Positions 11,801 to 22,210 of a DNA stretch of 64,000 nt are shown here, one piece after another. The notes beneath the pieces are model-generated. The model had not been told where the DNA came from and made no database searches. It was given only the letters and a program-made list of their open reading frames with translations. Each line of letters opens with the position of its first letter. The stretch's first letter is position 1. This DNA comes from Neodontobutis hainanensis. Its lineage: Eukaryota > Chordata > Actinopteri > Gobiiformes > Odontobutidae. The stretch lies in NCBI GenBank assembly GCA_024349245.1, contig JALDNG010000492.1, positions 142,501-206,500 of the forward strand. The letters run 5' to 3'. The translations under genes and the position numbers were made by a program.

Positions 11801-11913
11801 TGAAATAACAGTTTTTAACAAAGAATGTCTTAGTCGTCTCATCTAATTATGGTCGGCTCATATTTGGGCAAATAAAAACGTTATTTGAGCTTAAAAAGTT
11901 ACGTAGTGCCCCT
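8828..11913. mobile_element. TTAA-flanked DNA transposon, probably Kolobok
   Basis: The element starts aggggcattacg and ends with the inverted form cgtagtgcccct. It is flanked by TTAA on both sides (8824-8827 and 11914-11917). The sister units read gattaattgtcaaaatg without interruption, which proves the empty site. TTAA duplication occurs in piggyBac and Kolobok elements. A fragment at 9780-10040 resembles the end of Kolobok transposases, which favours the latter. Most of the 3.1 kb is otherwise unrecognised and AT-rich. A possible short first exon on the - strand (11479-11403, MERANVTLYFGNK before a gtaaga donor) lies near the right end. Confidence 0.8.
9780..10040 (-). pseudogene. Kolobok-like transposase C-terminal fragment
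   Basis: The - strand frame contains LESFQKHIVMYDGKRFSF followed by EARTLLAALDYNHH. From memory, fish Kolobok transposases carry a pattern of the form KR..F......AR..LAALD.N near this position, which fits the TTAA target duplication. No other part of the protein is recognisable, and the frame runs into unrelated sequence. It is most likely the remnant of an autonomous ancestor. The family call rests on this one motif and the target site. Confidence 0.45.
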
Positions 11914-11917
11914 TTAA

Positions 11918-12054
11918 TTGTCAAAATGTAGGGCCATGAGATTCCCCTGACAGTTTCGCTGGTCTATGAGGACAGATTTATTTAGAACAAATGACCACGC
12001 AATTGGTATAGCTTTAAAAAGATCAAAGGTAATTTACATTCAACAAACTAATTA
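11918..12054. other. U5-U4 spacer remainder, first unit
   Basis: This continues the U5-U4 spacer interrupted by the TTAA element (left part 8711-8823) and matches the same spacer in later units, for example 45735-45887, with small changes. Confidence 0.85.
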
Positions 12055-12195
12055 GCCTCCAACAGAGACTATCAAAAATTGCCATAGTGGACTATATTTC
12101 AAGTCATCCAGGCGGGGTATTGGGTAGTTTTCAACTAGCAATAATCGCACCTCGGATAAACCTCATGGGCTACAATACTACCACTGCGCAAAGCT
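12055..12195 (-). ncRNA. U4: U4 snRNA, unit 0 (damaged)
   Basis: On the - strand the text reads agctttgcgcagtgg from 12195, then the 5' stem-loop and the ttgaaaac block, and ends with gcaatttttgatagt and a 3' stem. This matches vertebrate U4, which pairs with U6. The copy has a frayed middle: part of the aactttacccaatacccc region is missing, and the 5' stem-loop reads gaggtgcgatt rather than gaggcgcgatt. It lies at the array edge and is probably not expressed as a working RNA. Confidence 0.9.
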
Positions 12196-12825
12196 GCCTG
12201 TCATAATTTGTGAAAACGGGGTGGCCTGGAGTTTGTCCATTACTGCATCAGGGTAGTTGCAGTAGAGGGTGGAGCCAGACTGTAAACAGGTCTTTGTATT
12301 GAACACCAGTCTTTTTTAGAAATTGTTTACTCCATTTTTAATCACGTATTTGCTGTTAGTAACCCCAGTTTACTACAACAGTTTAGAACAGTGATGAAAG
12401 TCGACATTCTGCTTGAACAGGCGACCAGGTGGTAAGCTAGCAAGGCTAGAAGCAGTGGAGCGGGGTTTAAACTGTTCATCACACATCATGGTTCGGCAGT
12501 GAGAGCAGTGTGCAGGTGGAGGAAAGTCTAAAAAGGAGGACAGAAGAGGAATAAAAGTTAGTTGCACCAAGACAAAATACGTGTGTGTGTGTGTGTGTCT
12601 GAGAGAGTGAGAGTGTCTGAGAGAGTGAGAGAGAGAGAGAGATCCAGGTGAAACAGTAAGGTTACAGGGTCCAGGCTGCTCTAGCTTAGTGGAGTTGAGC
12701 TGTATTCGGCTTACATTTTGCCTGATCTGAGGGCTCAGCCCCGCCCAAAGATCACCCCATCGGAGCCCCGTGGCCTTACTCGGCATGCACGAGAAAACCT
12801 CTGTTTCCTCTTAGATTAGCAACCC
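12196..12825. promoter_or_regulatory. U4-U1 divergent spacer, unit 0
   Basis: This holds the divergent upstream regions of U4 and U1. In order: a segment ending aacaccagtctttt, a paralogous block (tttactacaacagtttagaa) that also occurs in the U2-U5 spacer, a GT then GA microsatellite (about 12581-12643), and a conserved gctctagcttagtgg stretch near U1. Functional promoter elements are inferred from position only. Confidence 0.65.
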
Positions 12826-12983
12826 ATACTTACCTGGCAGGGGCGATACCATGATCATGAAGGTGGTTCACCCATGGCGAGGCTTGTCCATTGCACTTCA
12901 GGACGGGCTGACCGTGCGAATTCCCCAAATGTGGGAATCTCGACTGCATAATTTATGGTAGTGGGGACTGCGCGCTCTCCCTG
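12826..12983 (+). ncRNA. U1: U1 snRNA, unit 0 (shortened)
   Basis: It starts with atacttacctggcag, the 5' splice-site pairing region, and keeps the Sm-type site aatttatgg. The last stem-loop is damaged: it reads ggggactgcgcgctctccctg, with the gttc of the loop and stem bases missing compared with units B-D. Length is 158 nt against about 165 in good units. Confidence 0.93.
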
Positions 12984-13185
12984 ATCAATTCTGTAAAGCA
13001 ATGTTTGAGATTAAATGATAGCCTAGAAGATTTACACTGCAGCAGCGCAGAGAACCTGTCACACAGCTTGGCATTAGTTGCAGACTGCAGCCCCAGTTGT
13101 CGAAATACCTCGTCAAGGTCGTCTGAACCGCTCATGTGGGTCACAGCAGAGGGAACCACACTGGCTCTTATAGGTTTTCTCGAGC

Positions 13186-13226
13186 ATCGCTTCTCGGCCT
13201 TTTGGCTAAGATCAAGTGTAGTATCT
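13186..13226 (+). pseudogene. U2: U2 snRNA 5' segment, unit 0, split by Keno
   Basis: The first 41 nt of U2 (atcgcttctcggcctttt through agtgtagtatct) are intact, including the gtagta that pairs with the intron branch site. The gene is cut directly after tatct by a Keno-type retrotransposon and resumes at 18693. Confidence 0.95.
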
Positions 13227-13514
13227 CTAACTTAATCTTACCTGCGGCAGAGACTGCGATCGCCTCCTTTGTCAGTAAGGTAGTTGCCAGGTGTGGCTTC
13301 AACCTTTAAATTGACAGTGGGAGGACATTGTATCGTATTGTTTTGTTATTGTATTTGTTGTTTTTTTTCTTTTTCAGCACCTCGGTGACCCGTAGCACCT
13401 TTTGCACATTTGCACTTTACTGCACTACAGCACTTTAAGGTAAGTAGGCTTTTATTGTGTCTTTTAGCTATTTATTGTCAATTTTAGTTGTTTTTAACTG
13501 TTGGTGCCTCCAAA

Positions 13515-14810
13515 ATGTCGGCAAGGTATGCCGGCAGGAGGAGGCACCACAGCGTACGTTTTACATTTCAAGTACTGAATGGGCAACCTGTGGAAATTTC
13601 TCGATTAGATTTTTCCAAGAAGCTAATTCAAAAAACCCTCAAATTCAGTCCTGATGAGATAAACTGCATTCTTACACTGCCCTTTAACAAAGGCTTTGAT
13701 GTGAGCTTCCGGTCGGCCATTTTGTTAAAAGAATTTTGGAGTCGATATGAAAATGAAAAAGCCCAGTTTTCAGCATTCACTCTTGAGAGCTTGACTGACA
13801 ATTCTTTAAAACATGTTATAGTCAGGATGTTCAATGAAACTGTGAGTGCAGAGGACATTTGTTTGTGGCTGGGCAGACATTGCACGGTTAAAGGTCAGGC
13901 TATCAAGGTCAGAGATGTGGATGGCATTTGGAATGGCAGCTGGAGGGTCCCCATCCAGCAATGGCAGGACCCCCAGGGCTACCAAGGCCTGAAACACCTG
14001 CCTTCCATGATAGTTCTGGGAGAAAACCGTGGCTACATTCACTACCAAGGACAACCCAAACTCTGCCGCAAGTGTGGTGAGCATGGGCACTTGGTGGAGG
14101 CTTGCACCAAAGTGGTCTGTGGTAAGTGTAGAGAAATTGGACATGTCTATGAAAACTGTACCAATGGCAGAAAGTGCAACCTCTGTGGAGATTCAAACCA
14201 TCTCTACAGAGACTGCCCAAAATCTTTTGCCAACAAGTTGAAGGCCGGAAAACAAAATGAAAATGGACAAAATGGCGCACATTTTGAATTGGGACAAGAG
14301 CTATTTGAAGAGGTGGGTCCACATTTCAAATCTCCCTCCAAAAGCTGTGATTGGGGAGAAGTGAATGAGGCTGGGCAGGGGAGGGGCCTGTGGAGGCCCC
14401 TCCTCTGGGTGTACAGAGGAGAGGGGCAGGGGCCTACAGAGCCTCCTCCTCTGAGCACCCAGAAGAGGAGGAGCTAATGGTGGCAGAGCATGAAACAAGT
14501 TCAGAAGACAGCACTGAAGCCCTCCTCAACACTGCCCAGTACCCCAAGAGGCCTTTATCTGAATCGTCCTCTGAGAGTGCATCACTCTCAGAGAAGAGGA
14601 AGAGTTGAGACTCTCTCAGACAGCACCTCTGTGGAGGAGTCCAGAGTCTTCCCCTCCGGTTCACCCAATGAGGTCTCGTTTTTGTCAATAGCTCTACAAT
14701 CAACCCCACGGCCGAGGCCCATCCCTAAAGGAAGGAGGAAATGTGGCTAAACCCCTTCCCTCTCCTCAACAAGAGAAGGCTGAGCCTCATTTACACAGTC
14801 CATGACAATG
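13515..14810 (+). pseudogene. Keno copy 1 ORF1, gag-like RNA-binding protein
   Basis: ORF1 proteins of this kind bind the element RNA and accompany it to the target. I chose ATG 13515 (MSARYAGRRRHH) because it is conserved in all three copies; an upstream ATG at 13488 in the same frame is possible. The frame runs without a stop to 14477. Three CCHC knuckles lie at about residues 183-236: CRKCGEHGHLVEAC, CGKCREIGHVYENC and CNLCGDSNHLYRDC. A basic N-terminal half precedes them, and an acidic, Ser/Glu-rich tail follows. Compared with copy 2, two bases are missing near 14322, shifting the frame in the tail; the original stop lies near 14805. Confidence 0.88.
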
Positions 14811-14871
14811 GCCCCTTTTATTTGTGTTTTAAGTTTGTTTTATTTTTTTTTTTTCTATCTATTTTAGCCTT

Positions 14872-17800
14872 ATGACAATGTCATACTTGTTTTTAACCAT
14901 ACTCATGACGCTCACTATCTCTACCATCAATGTGAGAAGTGTGAAGTCGCGAGTTAGAGCTCAAAGTATTTTATCCTGTCTTAAAAATTTTAAATCAGAT
15001 GTGTTTTTATTACAAGAATGTGCAATACCGTTTTTAAATCACTACAGGGAATGGGAGGAAATGTGGTCTTATACATCCATCTGGAGTGGCTCAAATGAAA
15101 ACAAAAATGATGGAGTGGCCATTTTAATTAAAAATCCTCTCGTGGCGGTGAAGGGCAGCACTGTGGTGAGAGACGGACGGGCACTTTTAGCACATCTGAC
15201 TTTTATGGGACAGGATTTTAAACTCTTAAATATTTATGGTTTTAACGACAAAAACAACAGGTATGACCTTTTAGAAGATTTGCAGTCCCACATGCTAGGC
15301 AGAAAACCTTTTATCTTAGCAGGTGATTTTAACTGTATTTTAACCAGGAGGGACAGGAAAAGGGCAGAGGATTTTAAAATTGACAAAACATCGGTTTTAC
15401 TGCAGGGGATGTATAGGGATTTTAAATTGGAGGACTGTTTTAAAACCATGCATCCCAGAGAGGAGGGCTTCACCTGGTTCAGTGGTGACGGCCCCAGAGC
15501 CTCTCGCATTGATTATGTTTTTACCAGGGACTGCCCGCCCACCCACCGATGCTAGATTGACCCCTGTCTTCTTTTCCGATCACTTGATGCTATCCTGCAC
15601 TCTTTCACTCTCCCGGTGTGACTTTAGGAAGTGGTCTGTGGAAACTCAACTGCTCCCTGTTACAAGACATGGATTTAGTCCGTCAGTACAGGGAGCAGTA
15701 CCAAGAGTGGCAGACCCTTCAGGACCTGCATGAGACACGAGCACATTGGTGGGAAATGGTAAAAACAGGACTAAAACCTTTTTAGACGAGCAGGCAAAAG
15801 AAAAAGGAGAAAGAAAATAGATGCATGATGGGACTGCAAAACGCCTCCAACGGTATTTTAACTTAAAACAAAATGGACTTGATTTTAACGAAGAAATACA
15901 ACAAGTAAAAAAAGAAATGTCGGTCTTAGCAGAAATTAAAAGCAAAGGATTTATTTTAAGAAGTAAAGAAAAAGAAATAGAGGAAGGTGAAAAGTGTACA
16001 AGGTACTTTTTTAAGAAAATTTTAGCAAAAAGTAAAACGTTTTTAAAAGTAAAGAAAGAAGATGGTAAAATGGATGAAACAACAGAGGAAATAAAAGAAA
16101 TTGTTGAAACTTTTACCAAAAATTGTACAAAAAAAAAGAGATTCACAGAGACACCTTACAGGAAGTTTTAAAATCCATTGAAAGAAAAATAACAGACAGT
16201 GTGCTTTTAACCCAAAGTTTTACCCTTTTAGAGTTAAGTGAATGTTTAAAAAGTTTTAAAAGGAAAATCCCGGGAGCGGATGGCCTCCCAGTGGAGTTTT
16301 ACTTAGCCTTTTGGGACATTTTAGCACCGGACTTTTTGAGTGTTTTAATGGACTTTGAACGACTAGGCCGACTACCAGACAGTTTTAGATCAGGGATAGT
16401 GACTCTCCTCCCAAAAGACAAAGACAAGACAGACTTGACTAACTGGAGACCCATAACCCTTTTAAATCTGGACTGTAAACTTTTTAGTAAGATTTTAGCC
16501 TCACGTTTGTCCTTGGTTTTAAAGGAATTGATTCACCCGGATCAAGCCTGTGCCATACCAGGGAGGAAGATCGCCGACAGCCTCATACTGATCCGAGACA
16601 CCATCTGTTATGCGAGAGACAGAAACATTCGGCTAGTAGTCCTTAACTTAGATTTTGAGAAAGCCTTTGATCGGGTCGCACCAGTACCTCTTTGAGGTAC
16701 TGCAAAAGTGGGTCTTCCCGATAGGTTTATAACGTGGGTGGGACTGCTGTACCGGGCATCACCAGCAAATTTGTGGTTAACGGGCATCTGACAAAAGCAG
16801 TGCAAATCAACTGCGGTGTCCGTCAGGGTTGTCCGCTATCTGCCCTCCTGTATGTACTCTGTATTGAACCACTGGCACAGACCTTGAGAAGGGACCAACG
16901 AATCAGGGGTGGGCATTCCAGGTGGGGGCGGGCTCACCTCAAAATGCATTTTATACATGGACGACGTAAATGTTTTATGCACCGATCTTTTATCCGTGAA
17001 CAGGACACTGGACTTGACAGACTGGTTTGGACGAGCCTCTGGGTCCAAACTAAATCGAAAAAAGACCCAAGCCCAATATTACGGACCCTGGACCCCCGAC
17101 GAGACTGCAGGACTATCCCTTACCGTTACCCAAGGACAAAAGATACTGGGGATTAAATTTGACCGGGAAGGGGGAGGGAGTTCAAACTGGCCCGACGTGA
17201 TAGGGAAAGTAAGGCAAAGACTGGGGCTATGGACTCTTAGAGGACTGACCATGGAAGGGAAGGTTTTAATCATCAAGGCAGTGATTTTACCATTGTTTTT
17301 ACTCATCAGCTCTGTTTTTATTCCCCCTAGGAGAGTGATTTTAACTCTGGAGAGAGCCATATTTTACTTCCTGTGGGGCTCCAAGTGGGAACGGCTGAGG
17401 AGGGAAACAATGAAAAGAACAAAAGAGAACGGAGGAAAAGGAGTGCCCGACCTATATCTATTTCTTGGGGCCAAATTTTCAGCATTGCACATGGCACTTT
17501 GTAGGGACCCATCCGGAAACCCAAAGACGTCGGCAATGGCCAAGTTCTGGATGGGTTCCTATCTACGAAAGAGAAAACTCTTACCCATCGATCTTAAAGT
17601 TCCAGTGTCTTTTAACCTGCCTGAGATTTATGCTTTTATTCCCACCTTTTTAAAGCATTTTAACTTAGAGCAGGAGGAGTGGCAGACTTTAACTAATCAT
17701 CGACTTTTAATCTCTGTTGTGCAGGAGCGGGAACCGGTGAGTCCAGTGCGCGGACTCGCATTCGCGAGCCCTCCATAGTTTGGCGCAACGTCAACCATCC

Positions 17801-18244
17801 TGCTCTCCCAAACAGACTCCGGGACCTGTCCTGGATGGTGGCTCATGAGATTCTCCCAGTCAGGTCCGTCATGCACTCCCGGGCATGTCAAAGAGCGCCA
17901 CTTGCCCCGACCGGGTTGTGGCGCGCCTGAGTCGGTGAGGCATCTGCTCTGGGAGTGCAGTGCTGCTGTAGACCAGTGGGCGACAGCCGGCTCCTTGCAA
18001 TTCCCGTACCTGCCAGCAGGGGAGGTCCTCACAGCCCAGCTGGTGCTGTATGGTGTGAGCCAAGGTCCGAGCATGACAAAGAAGGACTTTGCAAAAATGT
18101 GGCTCACCCGCCGCCATCAAAGACGCCATATGGACCTCCAGAAACCTGCTGGTAGGAAAGCACATGCAGATCCCCCCCGTGGCTGTGATCCGGACGGCAG
18201 CAGCTACGGTCCGAGAGACTGTAGCTGCAGGCGGCGGGCCCTAG
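14872..18244 (+). pseudogene. Keno copy 1 ORF2, endonuclease-reverse transcriptase
   Basis: ORF2 would nick the U2 target and copy the element RNA there. The APE-type endonuclease opens the frame (INVRSVKSRVRAQ, LLQECA, LAGDFNC, IDYVF; 14872-15525). Reverse transcriptase motifs follow: NWRPITLLNLDCKLFSK, LNLDFEKAFDRV, GVRQGCPLSALLY and YMDDVNVL, with Met in place of Ala in the catalytic box. A C-terminal Cys-His knuckle (CPRPGCGAPESVRHL-type) lies near 17900. The frame is lost by an extra 4 bases near 15538, a missing base near 16678, and further shifts near 15775, 16715 and 17890. ORF1 and ORF2 are separated by about 60 bp. Confidence 0.88.
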
Positions 18245-18692
18245 GACACAGTCACAAAGAAGAATCGCCTCTGTGCCCATTCGGATGAAGGTGACCGAAG
18301 CTACACAACAAAAGGTCAAAGCAGCAACGGCCTGGCTCTCCGGGAGAGGCAGGTGGGAAGGAGCAGCAGGGTGGGAATCTCCTCTGAGCATGACAGGTTC
18401 CCGAGAGATCAAATGTTTGGGAGAGTGGGATGGTTTGTCCATGGAAAGGACTCACCCCGCTCCTGCACAAAATGGACTTTTAACAACTGCATTCCCTTTT
18501 TAAAAAAAAAAAAACATTTTTATTGACACACTGTATTTATCTGACATTGTTTTACATGACACACATTTTATTTATGATATTTTTACTAACTATATTTTTT
18601 TTACAACTAAATCTTAAAATGTGTTTATAAATTAATGTAAAACGTGGTGGATAATCTGATTTTGTATCAATAAACTTTTTTCGAAAGAAAAA

Positions 18693-18844
18693 ATCTGTTC
18701 TTATCAGTTTAATATCTGATACGTCTCCTACCCGGGGACCATATATTAAATGGATTTTTGTAACAGGGAGATGGAATCAGGGGCTTGCTCCGTCCTCTCC
18801 ACGCATCGACCTGGTATTGCAGTATCTCCAGGAACGGTGCACCC
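18693..18844 (+). pseudogene. U2: U2 snRNA 3' segment, unit 0
   Basis: U2 resumes at atctgttcttatcag and continues through the Sm-type site gatttttg and the final stem-loops to cggtgcaccc. Together with 13186-13226 it gives a complete U2 text. Cut from its promoter by 5.5 kb of Keno, it should be silent. Confidence 0.93.
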
Positions 18845-19749
18845 TCCTAACTGTAAACAAAAACAATATCGGACTACTGCTCCTACCGCAAAGGCAATGC
18901 TAAAATCAAGCCCAGTTTGCTAGTGGACCAGGGCTCAACTTCCAGTTAGCTTGAGCCTAAATGGGGTGGATTCGGCTTCCAGTTTGCTCTAGCCCCCCAG
19001 AGCAGGGCTCAGCTTCCAGGTTGCTCTAGCTTAGCGGAGCTGAGCTTTATTCGTCTTCCAGAGTGGCTGATCTGAGCAAGACTGTAAGCGGGTTTTTGTG
19101 TCGAACACCAGGAATTCTTTTGCAGGAATTGTCTACTCCATCTCAAATGGGGTATTTACAGTCAGTAGCTCCAGTTTACTACAACAGTTTAGAACAGTGA
19201 GGAAAGTCGGTGTTCTCTGCGCTCAGGAGACCACGTGGTAAGGTAGCAAGGCTAGAAGCAGTGGAGCAGGGTTTAAGCTGTTCTATCATGGTGTGGACAG
19301 GAAGAGAAATTGAGTAGGCGTGAACGCTGAAGGGAGTTTGTGAAGAATGTCCTGGAGGTAAAGACAATGTCAGATTGATGAGTCTGAAGCTGGAAAAGGT
19401 GTGATGTTGAATGTTGTTAGTGCTTAAGCTTCACAAGTAGGTTGTGGACAAGAGGGGAAAGACAGAATTGTGGATACTACAGAGGTATTAGGTTGATGAG
19501 CCATACAATGAAGATGTGGCAAAGAGTAGTGGAAGCTAGGCTAAGGGAGAAGTGAGCATCTGTGAGCAGCAGTACGGTTTCACGCCAAGAAAGCACTACA
19601 GATGCAATATTTGCTTTGAGCTATGACGGGTGCCAAGAGAGAGGCTGTGGTATTGTGTGAGGAGGTCTGGAGCGGCAGAGAAGTATGTTAGAGTGGTGCC
19701 GGATAAGTATGATAGCAGTAGGATTGTTTTACTTAGAACACATTAAGTA
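18845..19749. repeat. U2-U5 spacer with RTE retrotransposon scrap, unit A
   Basis: The first half holds GC-richer spacer repeats (gctctagcttag motifs and the tttactacaacagtttagaa block shared with the U4-U1 spacer). From about 19305 the text is a doubly broken RTE-clade retrotransposon, + strand. An endonuclease piece (frame around gtgaagaatgtcctggaggt) is joined by a deletion to a reverse transcriptase piece (YRGIRLMSH, then the QQYGF and KYVRVV blocks). The same deletion and stops occur in every unit, so the scrap was trapped before the array was amplified. Confidence 0.75.
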
Positions 19750-19862
19750 GGCTCCACAGTTAAGCAGAGCATCAAAAATTGGGAAAATGTCTTGCTGTCC
19801 TCTCCACGGAAATCTTTATTAAAAGCGAAAGATTTATACGGTCTGAAGAGAAACAAGAGCGA
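19750..19862 (-). pseudogene. U5: U5 snRNA, unit A (loop 1 mutated)
   Basis: On the - strand this matches U5: the gtttctcttcag stem, loop 1 and flanks, an Sm site (aatttttgat) and a 3' stem. The normally invariant loop 1, cgccttttact in good copies, here reads cgcttttaat. Loop 1 aligns the exons in the spliceosome, so the copy is probably defective. Confidence 0.88.
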
Positions 19863-20218
19863 AGGGCTGAGAAGCCAGAGTGCCCAAGCACCAGTAGCCC
19901 CACGCAGTCCTGTCACGGGTCAAGTGCAAAACTCTAATTTGCATGATACACTTGAAGCCAGTTCTCATTAAGCAATTTGCAGATTGTTTTCCAAAATGTG
20001 GTCTGGGACACTCAGTGGGATTTGGACAAAATATGCATGTTTCTCTTTGTCACTTTAGTGTCCAAAGGACCAAACAGATTAATTGTCAAAATGTAGGGCC
20101 ATGAGATTCCCATGACAGTTTCGCTGGTCTATGAGGACAGATTTATTTAGAACAAATGACCACGCAATTGGTATAGCTTTAAAAGATCAAAGATCATTTA
20201 CATTCAACAAACTAATAA
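19863..20218. promoter_or_regulatory. U5 upstream and U4 downstream spacer, unit A
   Basis: This is upstream sequence of U5 (-), with an octamer-type atttgcat at 19937-19944 about 75 bp from the U5 start, as snRNA enhancers often carry. The remainder lies 3' of U4 (-) and includes the ttaa site used by the TTAA transposon in the first unit. Confidence 0.6.
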
Positions 20219-20358
20219 GCCTCCAACAGAGACTATCAAAAATTGCCATAGTGGACTGTATTTCAAGTCATCCAGGCGGGTATTGGGTAAAGTTTTCAAC
20301 TAGCAATAATCGCGCCGGATAATCCTCATGGGCTACAATACTGCCACTGCGCAAAGCT
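20219..20358 (-). pseudogene. U4: U4 snRNA, unit A (k-turn damaged)
   Basis: This is U4 on the - strand with an intact 5' end (agctttgcgcagtgg). In the 5' stem-loop the bases ga are missing: it reads gattatccggcgcg where other units have gattatccgaggcgcg. That removes part of the kink-turn bound by the 15.5K/SNU13 protein in U4, so the copy is probably not functional. Confidence 0.88.
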
Positions 20359-20998
20359 GCCTGACATAATTTGTGAAAACGGGGTGGCCTGGAGTTTGTC
20401 CATTACTGCATCAGGGTAGTTGCAGTAGAGGGTGGAGCCAGACTGTAAACAGGTCTTTGTATTGAACACCAGTCTTTTTTAGAAATTGTTTACTCCATTT
20501 TTAATCACGTATTTGCTGTTAGTAACCCCAGTTTACTACAACAGTTTAGAACAGTGATGAAAGTCGACATTCTGCTTGAACAGGCGACCAGGTGGTAAGC
20601 TAGCAAGGCTAGAAGCAGTGGAGCGGGGTTTAAACTGTTCATCACACATCATGGTTCGGCAGTGAGAGCAGTGTGCAGGTGGAGGAAAGTCTAAAAAGGA
20701 GGACAGAAGAGGAATAAAAGTTAGTTGCACCAAGACAAAATACGTGTGTGTGTGTGTGTGTCTGAGAGAGTGAGAGTGTCTGAGAGAGTGAGAGAGTGAG
20801 AGAGAGAGAGAGAAATCCAGGTGAAACAGTAAGGTTACAGGGTCCAGGCTGCTCTAGCTTAGTGGAGTTGAGCTGTATTCGGCTTACATTTTGCCTGATC
20901 TGAGCGGGCTCAGCCCCGCCCAAAGATCACCCCATCGGAGCCCCGTGGCCTTACTCGGCATGCACGAAAACCTCTGTTTCCTCTTAGATTAGCAACTC
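20359..20998. promoter_or_regulatory. U4-U1 divergent spacer, unit A
   Basis: Same layout as in unit 0; the GT/GA microsatellite lies at about 20743-20813 and differs in length from the other units. Confidence 0.65.
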
Positions 20999-21159
20999 AT
21001 ACTTACCTGGCAGGGGCGATACCATGATCATGAAGGTGGTTCACCCATGGCGGGGCTTGTCCATTGCACTTCAGGACGGGCTGACCTGCGAATTCCCCAA
21101 ATGTGGGAATCTCGACTGCATAATTTATGGTAGTGGGGACTGCGTTCGCGCTCTCCCTG
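20999..21159 (+). ncRNA. U1: U1 snRNA, unit A
   Basis: The 5' end atacttacctggcag and the Sm-type site aatttatgg are intact. The last stem-loop has its gttcgcgc loop but one g/c pair fewer than units B-D (ggggactgcgttcgcgctctccctg), and gacctgcg is shortened by two bases against gacccgtgcg. Confidence 0.93.
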
Positions 21160-21362
21160 ATCAATTGTGTAAAGCAATGTTTGAGATTAAATGATAGCCT
21201 AGAAGATTTACACTGCAGCAGCGCAGAGAACCTGTCACACAGCTTGGCATTAGTTGCAGACTGCAGCCCCAGTTGTCCGAAATACCTCGTCAAGGTCGTC
21301 TGAACCGCTCATGTGGGTCACAGCAGAGGGAACCACACTGGCTCTTATAGGTTTTCTCGAGC

Positions 21363-21403
21363 ATCGCTTCTCGGCCTTTTGGCTAAGATCAAGTGTAGTA
21401 TCT
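21363..21403 (+). pseudogene. U2: U2 snRNA 5' segment, unit A, split by Keno
   Basis: The first 41 nt are intact, and the gene is cut after tatct exactly as in unit 0. The remainder of the gene is at 38838-38989, more than 17 kb away. Confidence 0.95.
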
Positions 21404-21692
21404 ATAACTTAATCTTACCGCGGCAGAGACTGCGATCGCCTCCTTTGTCAGTAAGGTAGTTGCCAGGTGTGGCTTCAACCTTTAAATTGACGGTGGGAGG
21501 ACATTGTATTGTATTGTTTTGTTATTGTATTTGTTGTCTTTTTTTCTTTTTCAGCACCTCGGTGACCCGTAGCACCTTTTGCACATTTGCACTTTACTGC
21601 ACTACAGCACTTTAAGGTAAGTAGGCTTTTATTGTGTCTTTTAGCTATTTATTGTCAATTTTAGTTGTTTTTAAGCTGTTGGTGCCTCCAAA

Positions 21693-21981
21693 ATGTCGGC
21701 AAGGTATGCCGGCAGGAGGAGGCACCACAGCGCACGCTTTACATTTCAAGTACTGAATGGGCAACCTGTGGAAATTTCTCGATTAGATTTTTCCAAGAAG
21801 CTAATTCAAAAAACCCTCAAATTCAGTCCTGATGAGATAAACTGCATTCTTACACTGCCCTTTAACAAAGGCTTTGATGTGAGCTTCCGTTCGCCATTTT
21901 GTTAAAAGAATTTTGGAGTCGATATGAAAAATGAAAAAGCCCAGTTTTCAGCATTCACTGTTGAGAGCTTGACTGACAATT
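21693..21981 (+). pseudogene. Keno copy 2 ORF1, N-terminal part
   Basis: It starts at ATG 21693 with the conserved MSARYAGRRRHH and runs in frame to about 21905. There gtcggccatt has become gttcgccatt, with loss of frame near the FRSAIL position. It is cut at 21981 by the L2 element and continues at 33944. Confidence 0.88.
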
Positions 21982-22210
21982 GGCAAGGCAAGGCAATTTT
22001 ATTTATATAGCACAATTCATACACTAGGTAACTCAAAGTGCTTTACAGAAATAAAAGACAATTTACAAGAATTAGATTTGAAAACATAAGAAAGATTAAA
22101 AGCATAATAAAAAAGAAGAGTGCAGATAAAAACATTTTAAGTTGTGGTGTAGGCGGAGCTAAAAGGAAGGTTTTTAACCTCCTTGAACATTGTTAAAGTT
22201 GAGGCTTGTT

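Larger units (their letters stand above)
13227..18692 (+). mobile_element. Keno-type U2-specific non-LTR retrotransposon, copy 1
   Basis: This 5466-bp element has a 5' leader, a gag-like ORF1 with three zinc knuckles, an ORF2 with endonuclease and reverse transcriptase, and a 3' end with aataaa-like sequence and a short A run. It sits in the U2 gene between tagtatct and (a)tctgttc, with a 3-4 bp overlap as target duplication, in the same direction as U2. As I recall, Keno elements (Tx1 group) described from fish insert in U2 snRNA genes; location, domain order and APE-type endonuclease fit. The outer structure looks full length, but both frames are broken. Confidence 0.88.

Noticed and set aside
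12373..12786. - strand frames in the U4-U1 spacers
   Set aside because: They arise from the GT/GA microsatellite and spacer; length and frame vary between units.
13628..14709. Several - strand frames opposite Keno ORF1
   Set aside because: Shadow frames; the + strand shows conserved zinc knuckles and shared codon structure in three copies.
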